A stretch of 60,283 bases of DNA from Planctomycetota bacterium. Its GTDB lineage: Bacteria; Planctomycetota; Phycisphaerae; Sedimentisphaerales; Anaerobacaceae. The translations under genes were made by a program, and so were the position numbers. The stretch is from contig JADFMM010000006.1 in assembly GCA_022563885.1 (NCBI GenBank), positions 1 to 60,283 of the forward strand. The letters are read 5' to 3'. Under the pieces are notes generated by a model. The model was not told the DNA's origin, ran no database searches, and saw only the letters and a list, made by a program, of their open reading frames with translations. This document shows, piece by piece, positions 54,722-60,283 of the stretch. The number at the start of each line of letters is the position of its first letter. Position 1 is the first letter of the stretch.

Positions 54722-56587
54722 GTGATCACCCTGCGCGATAGAGCGGTCTTACTTGCCATCTTTGGGCTGATAGGACCCCTGGTCATGGCACTAAACGTGG
54801 AGGATAAATTAACGGGCAAGGAGCATTCATTTGCCCACCTCGTGATCGACAGCAACGCGGTGCAACTGGGCGAAGCTTTTGAAGTTGTGCTGCTGGTGGA
54901 AGCAACAGAAGGGGTGGTCAAGGCGGACTTTTCCGCCTTGGTGGATTTCAGTACCCGGTTTGTGAGCAGCAAGCCGGGTATCTCTGCACGCGGAGTCCGG
55001 TACGAGTTGCACTATGTTTTTGTTGCGAGGCGCAGTGGCAAGCTTGAGCTACCCGCCATTGAGGTTTCTGTCGGGAAGGAAATGCTCACAACACGGAAGA
55101 TTGATCTATGGGTGATTGAGCCTGAGCAGACGGATGCACTGGGATTGGATATCTCCCTGTCAAAGGAGCGATGTTATGTTGGCGAAGCGGTTGAGGTGAC
55201 AGTTACCTGGCGAATCAGTGTCGATCTTTCCCGCGTCAAAGGAGTCGATTTAACTATTCCGATACTTAACGACAAACGCTTTGATGTGTTTGACCGGGCG
55301 TTGGCGATGGATCCATCGAGTAAGGGGGCAGTGGGCATGCCCGTGGGGAACAGACGTGTCATCGCAAAAGCATCTACCCACAAGATTGGAGATAGTGAGT
55401 TTTCAACATTGACCTTTACGAAGGTGGTTGTGCCGCGCCAATCGGGTCTGATCGAGATCGAAAAAAGTTCTGTTTACTGTGCGATAAAGGCGGATAAAAC
55501 CAATCACAAACAAAATTGGAACCAGTACCCGAGCTATTTTAACAATGACTTTTTTGATCGAGACGTCGAGGATGAATACAAACGCTATTATGCCAAGTCA
55601 GAAGTTTTGCGGCTTGAGGTTAAGGAATTGCCGGAAGCGGGACGACCTGCTGGGTTTTACGGGCTGGTCAGCGCCGGGCTGGAGGTCAGTGTGCACGCAA
55701 AGTCTCTGCAGGTGGAAGTTGGAACGCCAATAACGATTGAGGTGCGCATGCGTGCTAGGGAATGTATAGAAAATCTTGAGCTTCGACCCTTGCATCTGCA
55801 GCCTGCACTTGCAGTGGATTTTGTTATTCCCCGCCGGCGGTCGCCGTTCGTGTATGACAAGGGGGCAAAGGTTTTTACTCAGTCACTCAGACCACTGCGG
55901 GGTGATATTGAGACCATAGGGGCGATCGAGGTGCCCTATTTTGATACAGACGTGAGTGAGTATGTAGTCGCCAGATCCGGGCCGGTTGCCATTGAGGTTC
56001 TTGGCGACGGGGCACAGACCGAGACAGGGATCGCCGGACCGGAAAAACGTAGCGAAGGCAATTGGCTGCCCGTAATCCATATCGTTGAAATTACCGTCGT
56101 ATTTGTCGTGGGCGTAGGTGTTGGAATGGGGCTGTTCGCTGGTGTGGCCAGGAAGAGACAGATCGCAAAGAGCAGATCACCGGACGCAAATGCCCATGCA
56201 GAGTTTAAACGGGCGATGGCAGACGTTCCAAATGGGGAAGACGAGGAGGGTAATGTGCATGAAGCGATTTATACTGCATTGCGTGAGTACCTTGGGGAAA
56301 AGCTGGGTATTACGCCACATACCCTCGTGTGTAGCGAGGCAATAAGGCGGCTTGCATCCAGAGGCGTTAATGCCCTAATACTTGAGAAGCTTGAGCAGGT
56401 GTTTTATGAGTGCGAAGTCTGCCGCTTTGGCACGTGCTATACGAACGACAACGCGTTGGACAACGCCGTACTCAAAGGATTTGCAGTGACGTGCACTGAG
56501 GATATCGACAGGTGTCTCGATACCTGTCTTGCTCAAACCAGACGAACTGATGAGAAACTCACCTACACAGGTTTGCGTGGTGACTGA
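54722..56587 (+). CDS. batD: BatD-type protein
   Basis: 621 residues from the GTG nine bases after AGAGGA; an earlier GTG overlaps the previous gene. Signal or anchor segment 8-26, then beta-sandwich repeats of the BatD kind (LGEAFEVVLLVEATEG; VGEAVEVTVTWRIS; VEVGTPITIEVRMRA), a helix at about 455-477, and a cytoplasmic helical domain (EAIYTALREYLGEKLGI) like that ending the DUF4381 protein. It is the last gene of the operon. The final codons overlap the start of a dead transposase in another frame, so the natural C-terminus may have been changed. Confidence 0.9.
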   Translation: MITLRDRAVLLAIFGLIGPLVMALNVEDKLTGKEHSFAHLVIDSNAVQLGEAFEVVLLVEATEGVVKADFSALVDFSTRFVSSKPGISARGVRYELHYVFVARRSGKLELPAIEVSVGKEMLTTRKIDLWVIEPEQTDALGLDISLSKERCYVGEAVEVTVTWRISVDLSRVKGVDLTIPILNDKRFDVFDRALAMDPSSKGAVGMPVGNRRVIAKASTHKIGDSEFSTLTFTKVVVPRQSGLIEIEKSSVYCAIKADKTNHKQNWNQYPSYFNNDFFDRDVEDEYKRYYAKSEVLRLEVKELPEAGRPAGFYGLVSAGLEVSVHAKSLQVEVGTPITIEVRMRARECIENLELRPLHLQPALAVDFVIPRRRSPFVYDKGAKVFTQSLRPLRGDIETIGAIEVPYFDTDVSEYVVARSGPVAIEVLGDGAQTETGIAGPEKRSEGNWLPVIHIVEITVVFVVGVGVGMGLFAGVARKRQIAKSRSPDANAHAEFKRAMADVPNGEDEEGNVHEAIYTALREYLGEKLGITPHTLVCSEAIRRLASRGVNALILEKLEQVFYECEVCRFGTCYTNDNALDNAVLKGFAVTCTEDIDRCLDTCLAQTRRTDEKLTYTGLRGD

Positions 56588-57088
56588 CCATTTCTCCCGC
56601 AAGATCATGTCTGTGACTCCACTGAAAGGACCCCATGCCGGGTGAATCAATAATGCCCTGGAAACTGCCATGCAAAAATAGTGAGACCGAAACACATCAT
56701 CTGTGATCAGGCCAGTGTCTTTACAGGAGAGGCCTTATCCGAACTGCTGAACCAACGGAGTATAAGGCCACGTCTGGGAGCCGTAGGAAAACATGGGTCA
56801 GTTTCAGCCAGCGAGAGAGTGATCGAAACTCTAAAATATGACCGGCTCAAACGTGTACCGATCATCAAGAACTTTGACCATCGAACTGAGCTGTGTGATG
56901 CGATTGAGAGCTGGTAAAATGTCTGGCGTCCTCACATGGCGTTAGAAGGTTTTTAGCCTGATGATGTCTATTACCAAAGAAAGCATGAGAAGCCCGATTA
57001 CCACTCGAAGACTGTTCCGAGTAGTATCGAGCAACATCTGTTCCGCGAAACAAGGGTCACCGGGTATCGACTGAAAGACGTTGGCTAG
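56571..57088 (+). pseudogene. Degenerate integrase-core (rve) transposase
   Basis: Three-frame reading gives a DDE-type transposase in pieces. VCVVTDHFSRKIMSVTPLKGPHAG lies at 56571 onward (each part broken by stops), then after a frameshift RPKHIICDQASVFTGEAL and GAVGKHGSVSASERVIETLK (56681-56917). After a stop come VWRPHMALEGF, a stop, and SIEQHLFRETRVTGYRLKDVG ending at 57088. HIICDQ and the ERVIETLK segment hold the second D and the E of the catalytic triad. It has at least four stops and one frameshift, so it is inactive. It begins inside the 3' end of batD. Confidence 0.85.
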
Positions 57089-57708
57089 GTTCGCGCCTAG
57101 TGCCCCCCTTGCTCTTGTCAAGACAGAGAGGGTCTATCGATAGATCATTCGATACGTGAAAGTTTGCCTGATGCCGAGCCCATCTATCAGCATCGAGACT
57201 AAACGCTCACTATGGCTGTCCCCTTCATGAAGTTTTCAATGGGCATATATAGCAGTTTTTGCGGCCCGGCAGTGGTCCGATTCGTTGTTGACAAGTACAT
57301 GATCATCTTGTTCGATCTCTCAGGTTGGGGTGACGCTTACTTTTCACCGGTGCTCACACGAATGCTGCGCATCTGCCGGGTCTTGTTGTTCGGCGATCCC
57401 TGGTACGAGGACGACATCGTTGGTCCGGTTCCGGCGCGGAACTGCGTCAATACGATACGAACGTCATCGCTGCAGGATCCCTTGCGGGTGACAAGCGCAG
57501 GGTATATGATTGAGCACTAGAAAGACTCATCCTCTCTTGAGGTCGGCCAACAACGCGATAGCCTCCGTCATTTCCGGGCTATATTGATTCGGACGCATAC
57601 TCCGTGTGTGGTCTGTCTCTTCGTCGTATTGGTGGGTTAAGGAATTGACCATCCACTCAAGTGTCTAAATGATCCGTTCTTTATCGATCGTAGTTTCGTC
57701 CATAATAA

Positions 57709-57755
57709 CTTGTCCTACTCAATAGTTCGAACTTGTTTGACTTCCATGGCTTATG
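57709..57755 (-). repeat. Dispersed repeat copy B (inverse of 35490-35537)
   Basis: Matches the reverse complement of copy A at about 41 of 47 positions; the best block runs TGTCCTACTCAATA and TTCGAACTTGTTT. It is 350 bp before the IS66-like genes. Confidence 0.8.
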
Positions 57756-58062
57756 TAAGTTTCGTGAATATCGGTACAACTTGATTTTAGGGAAAGAGTC
57801 AGGAGGAAATAACCTGAAAATCCCCACCAGCCTCCTCTTTGAGTGACCGCTTGATCATGAACGCAGCGTGCGGTTGTGACGGAGAAAGTCTCCTCAAGAT
57901 GACAGAATCTCTAGCCCAAGGCCATACTCATCAAATCATGAGCCGCTGCCAAACTGCCATCAAAACTGCAGACAGCGATTGACATTCTAAGAATTAACTC
58001 CGGGAAGTCCGTGTCTTTTCGGCAAGCCTGTATGACATGATTTTCCGTCGGTGCTATGCTGT

Positions 58063-58082
58063 GGGTTGTCAATCGTCAACCC
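58063..58082 (+). promoter_or_regulatory. Hairpin GGGTTG-N8-CAACCC before tnpA
   Basis: A perfect six-base stem with an eight-base loop ends 18 bases before the tnpA start. A TATGCT at 58055-58060 just upstream could be a -10 box. The stem may limit transposase expression or protect against read-through. Confidence 0.4.
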
Positions 58083-58100
58083 CTAGCGTAAGGACGACCC

Positions 58101-58508
58101 ATGAAGCACCGATCGCATTCTCAGTTACCGGCCAAACTGGCCGATGGCCGCCAACAGTTTGAGCGGTGGCGAAGCCAACACAAGCCCTACACCCATATAC
58201 CGGAGCCTCTCTGGTCGTTGGCAACCGAACTGGCACGGGAGTTTGGCCTCAACCGGACCGCGAGCATGATGAGGCTCGACTACTACGGGCTTAAGAAGCG
58301 TCTTGAGCGACCGGGGCTAGACGATACGTCTCCTGCTACCGATGGACCTTCATTTCTGGAACTACTACCGGTGCAGGCGACGCCTGCCGTCGAATGTACC
58401 ATCGAATGCCAAAACGCGGCAGGCACCCAAATCCGCATTCAGTTCAAGAGCCAAGATCTGCCCGATCTGACGGGGCTCTGTGGCGAACTCTGGAGTCGTC
58501 ATCAGTGA
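58101..58508 (+). CDS. tnpA: IS66-type accessory protein TnpA-like
   Basis: 135 residues. The N-terminal half is basic and helical with a helix-turn-helix-like segment (WSLATELAREFGLNRTASMMRLDYYGLKKRL). The C-terminal half is a beta-rich tail (FLELLPVQATPAVECTIECQ) ending LCGELWSRHQ, as in other IS66 first ORFs. It overlaps tnpB by four bases. IS66 TnpA is required with TnpB and TnpC for transposition and probably binds DNA. The identification rests on position and general layout more than on strong motifs. Confidence 0.75.
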   Translation: MKHRSHSQLPAKLADGRQQFERWRSQHKPYTHIPEPLWSLATELAREFGLNRTASMMRLDYYGLKKRLERPGLDDTSPATDGPSFLELLPVQATPAVECTIECQNAAGTQIRIQFKSQDLPDLTGLCGELWSRHQ

Positions 58509-58861
58509 TCCAATTGACCACGCATATGCGGATCCTGGTGGCCATCGAACCCGCTGATTTCCGTAAGGGCATTGACGGCCTGGCCGGGCTCTGCCGCGCC
58601 CGATTGAATCAGGATCCCTTCCAGGGCACGGTGTTCGTGTTTCGTAACCGCCGGGCCACGGCGATCAAGATCCTGGTCTATGACGGACAAGGATTCTGGT
58701 TGTGTCAGAAACGCTTGTCCAAGGGACGCTTTCCCTTCTGGCCTCAGTCTGTCACGGCGACGACCCGCCGACTCGAGGCACACCAACTGACGGTGCTGCT
58801 GTCCGGCGGTGATCCCACGGCCGCACAGGGAGTACCGCAATGGCGACAGCTCGATGCGTGA
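58505..58861 (+). CDS. tnpB: IS66 accessory protein TnpB
   Basis: 118 residues, GTG overlapping the tnpA stop; an ATG seven codons later is an alternative. The family pattern is clear: DFRKGIDGLAGLCRARLNQDPFQGTVFVFRNRR, then IKILVYDGQGFWLCQKRLSKGRFPFWP. The usual length is about 115 residues, so it appears intact. It is an accessory factor of IS66 transposition with no known catalytic activity. Confidence 0.95.
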   Translation: MIQLTTHMRILVAIEPADFRKGIDGLAGLCRARLNQDPFQGTVFVFRNRRATAIKILVYDGQGFWLCQKRLSKGRFPFWPQSVTATTRRLEAHQLTVLLSGGDPTAAQGVPQWRQLDA

Positions 58862-58897
58862 CTGAAAAAAAACAATACGATGGATAAAACCTCTTGC

Positions 58898-58927
58898 GTT
58901 CCGCGGAACCTTCTGCTAACGTTCCGC
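58898..58927 (+). promoter_or_regulatory. Palindrome GTTCCGCGGAAC plus half-site GTTCCGC
   Basis: A perfect 12-base palindrome (58898-58909) is followed 11 bases later by the half-site GTTCCGC (58921-58927), two bases before the start codon of the DruA-like gene. The arrangement suggests an operator, or a translation-blocking hairpin formed by GCGGAAC and the second GTTCCGC. Confidence 0.5.
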
Positions 58928-58928
58928 C

Positions 58929-59804
58929 ATGGCCGTCGTATTCAAGTATCGTGCACGCATCGTCACCGATGAAGACTTAACCTTCATCCGGAACCTGATC
59001 GAACAACATCCCACGGCCAGTCGACGCCGACTCTCGGCGTTGCTCTGTGAGGCCTTCAACTGGGTTCAGCCCAACGGCACGCTGTGCGATATGGTCTGTC
59101 GCTCCCTGATGCTCGGCATGCATCGCGCCGGGATGATCCAACTGCCGCCGGTGCGGCAGGTCAATCCCAATCCCCTGGCCGTTCGTGCAAAACCAAAACC
59201 GGTGACTGTCGAGGATACCGAGTTGTGCCGCCGCCTAAGGCAAATCCAACCGTTAAGGTTTGTCAAAGTCCGTCGCACGAAGGCCGAAGCGATCTTCAAT
59301 GGGGTCATGGAACAGTATCACTATCTGGGCTATACCCAGCCGGTGGGCGAGCATCTGAAATACCTGGTTTATAGCGAAGACCGCCCCATTGCGGCCCTGG
59401 CCTGGTCTTCGGCGCCGAGACATCTGGGTCCGCGTGATCGGTTTATTGGCTGGTCTAGCCCACAACGCCGACAGAACATACGGTTTATTGCCTACAACAG
59501 TCGTTTCCTGATCTTTCCCTGGGTTCATGTGCCGCACCTGGCTTCGCATATTCTCGGGGTCATGGCGCGGATGCTATCGCGTGACTGGGAGCATCTCTAC
59601 GGTCATCCGGTCTACTTCCTGGAGACCTTTATCGATCCGCAGCGTTTTAAAGGGACCTGCTACCGGGCGGCGAATTGGATCGCCCTGGGCCGTACCACCG
59701 GCCGGGGCCACCAGGACCAGACGCACCGGCCCAACCGGCCGCTCAAGGAGATTCTGGCCTACCCGTTGACCCAACAATTTCGTCAGTTGCTTTGCCAAGC
59801 GTGA
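58929..59804 (+). CDS. DUF4338 protein, DruA-like
   Basis: 291 residues. The DUF4338 core is well kept: YHYLGYTQPVGEHLKYLVY, ALAWSSAPRHLGPRDRFIGW, NIRFIAYNSRFLIFPWVHVP, LASHILGVMARMLSRDW, and FLETFIDPQRFKGTCYRAANW followed by LGRTTGRG. DruA is the shared protein of Druantia anti-phage systems; this stand-alone copy is inserted between IS66 tnpB and tnpC instead. An N-terminal helical region (1-100) precedes the core. Its stop overlaps the tnpC start, so it is expressed with the transposase. It could be a defence cargo or a working part of the transposition machinery. There is no ribosome-binding site, only the palindrome upstream. Confidence 0.9.
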   Translation: MAVVFKYRARIVTDEDLTFIRNLIEQHPTASRRRLSALLCEAFNWVQPNGTLCDMVCRSLMLGMHRAGMIQLPPVRQVNPNPLAVRAKPKPVTVEDTELCRRLRQIQPLRFVKVRRTKAEAIFNGVMEQYHYLGYTQPVGEHLKYLVYSEDRPIAALAWSSAPRHLGPRDRFIGWSSPQRRQNIRFIAYNSRFLIFPWVHVPHLASHILGVMARMLSRDWEHLYGHPVYFLETFIDPQRFKGTCYRAANWIALGRTTGRGHQDQTHRPNRPLKEILAYPLTQQFRQLLCQA

Positions 59805-60283
59805 TGAGTAAGCGATCCCAAAACCAGGCTAAGAAGCATAGAGACCGAGCCAAGAACAAGCGGCAACGCTTGCTGCGGGTCAAGGCCGCCCCCAAGGATT
59901 CGTCCCCTCCGTCCGAGATCGGCAAAGACGATGCGGACCCACGGACCGAAGTCGGCATAGATGAACTGGAAGCGATTATTGCACGTGCCGAAAAAGGGCC
60001 TTTAGGGGAACAGGACCGCCAGCTCCTGCTGTCGGCGGCACAGACACTGCGTTTTCTCACGGCGGAATTAGAGAAAAAGAGTATCTCCGTCGCGATGTTA
60101 AAGAAGCTCTTGTTCGGTGTCTCCACGGAGACGTCGAAAAACCTGGGTCTGGACGCGTCCGAGCAAGACGACGCTGACTCGCAAGAGGATCAGGACGATC
60201 CACCTGGCGAACCCAAGCCAAAACGCAAAGGCCACGGTCGCAATGGCGCGGAGGCCTACACTGGCGCCCAGAAGGTCCAGGTC
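59804..60283 (+). CDS. tnpC: IS66 transposase TnpC, N-terminal part
   Basis: 160 codons are open to the window edge. The ATG overlaps the preceding stop (TGATG). A basic start (MSKRSQNQAKKHRDRAKNKR) is followed by a leucine-rich helix (LLLSAAQTLRFLTAELEKKS) and LKKLLFGVSTETSKN, the IS66 N-terminal motif LRRLLFGxxSEK. An acidic stretch and GHGRNGAEAYTGAQKV, the start of the zinc-finger/linker region, come next. The catalytic DDE domain lies beyond the window. The ATG chosen is the only good start. Confidence 0.9.
   Translation, partial: MSKRSQNQAKKHRDRAKNKRQRLLRVKAAPKDSSPPSEIGKDDADPRTEVGIDELEAIIARAEKGPLGEQDRQLLLSAAQTLRFLTAELEKKSISVAMLKKLLFGVSTETSKNLGLDASEQDDADSQEDQDDPPGEPKPKRKGHGRNGAEAYTGAQKVQV

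Larger units (their letters stand above)
57089..58100. other. About 1 kb of degenerate sequence before the IS66-like element
   Basis: A 102-codon frame at 57212-57520 (MAVPFMKFSMG...) has no recognisable domain and no ribosome-binding site. Copy B of the dispersed inverted repeat is at 57709-57755. The right end holds a hairpin before tnpA. The boundary of the IS66-like element must lie here, but I could not identify its terminal repeat. Confidence 0.45.
58101..60283 (+). mobile_element. IS66-like element with DruA-type cargo, 3' part missing
   Basis: Four tightly packed genes read in one direction: tnpA-like, tnpB, a DUF4338 (DruA-type) gene and the start of tnpC. Adjacent stops and starts overlap (GTGA, TGATG) except before the DUF4338 gene. 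IS66 elements normally carry only tnpA-tnpB-tnpC, so the extra gene is an insertion into the module. The right end is beyond the window and the left end is not identified. Confidence 0.85.

Noticed and set aside
57212-57520. 102-codon frame before the IS66-like element
   Set aside because: No recognisable family and set in degenerate DNA; not enough to call a gene.
58101-60283. A Druantia anti-phage operon
   Set aside because: Only the DruA-like gene is present; the neighbours are IS66 genes and no large helicase gene is in the window.

Overview
This window looks like a chromosomal segment of a planctomycete or a close relative in the PVC superphylum. The evidence is family content. There is an ECF sigma factor beside a zinc-ribbon Ser/Thr kinase with many membrane segments, and a DUF1549/DUF1553 protein followed directly by a Tat-exported DUF1501 protein. 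There are also Tat-exported Gfo/Idh/MocA-type proteins, exported PQQ-type beta-propellers and a remnant of an H-X9-DG prepilin-like protein. A GCGGACT/AGTCCGC palindrome and the verrucomicrobial flavour of the 35.6-41.3 kb genes suggest exchange within the superphylum. No rRNA, tRNA or CRISPR array was seen.

Layout. 0-3.2 kb, minus strand: start of an FHA-domain gene, a broken or duplicated kinase C-terminal module, a Ser/Thr kinase and its ECF sigma factor. 3.7-6.0 kb: an ABC-2 ATPase/permease pair. 6.0-13.7 kb: two divergent alpha-glucan genes, a giant GH13-GT5 fusion and a GT35-like protein that has lost the PLP lysine; a strong terminator follows. 13.9-20 kb: four exported proteins (unknown Tat protein, PQQ propeller, Gfo/Idh, thioredoxin-heme-PDZ); two have duplicated promoter regions. 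20-24 kb: an exported protein with two ExbD-like domains, then an amicyanin-like cupredoxin and a sulfite-oxidase-type molybdoenzyme. 24-29 kb: OPT transporter, apiosidase-like glycosidase, and an isocitrate dehydrogenase with a cysteine-rich insertion. 29.1-30.8 kb is decayed sequence.

30.8-35.1 kb: DUF1549/DUF1553 plus DUF1501 pair. 35.6-41.3 kb: a catabolic-looking cluster with two paralogous proteins of unknown function, a YhdT-like small membrane protein, a sodium/solute symporter and a convergent creatininase-family amidase. 41.3-44.3 kb: a TPR fragment, a small lipoprotein, a sialidase-fold lipoprotein and repeats. 44.3-48.2 kb: a 1278-residue exported protein joining a methyltransferase-like fold, a PQQ propeller and a LamG domain. 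48.6-56.6 kb: a complete aerotolerance-type operon, moxR-DUF58-DUF4381-batA-batBC-batD. 56.6-58.1 kb: a dead integrase-type transposase and degenerate sequence. 58.1-60.3 kb: an IS66-like element whose tnpA-tnpB and tnpC genes enclose a DruA-type DUF4338 gene; it runs off the window.

The strongest candidates for new biology are the DruA-like gene inside an IS66 operon, the glucan gene pair with a PLP-less phosphorylase fold, the metal-site-like insertion in isocitrate dehydrogenase, and the exported methyltransferase/PQQ/LamG fusion. All function calls come from reading motifs by eye; no database search was run.
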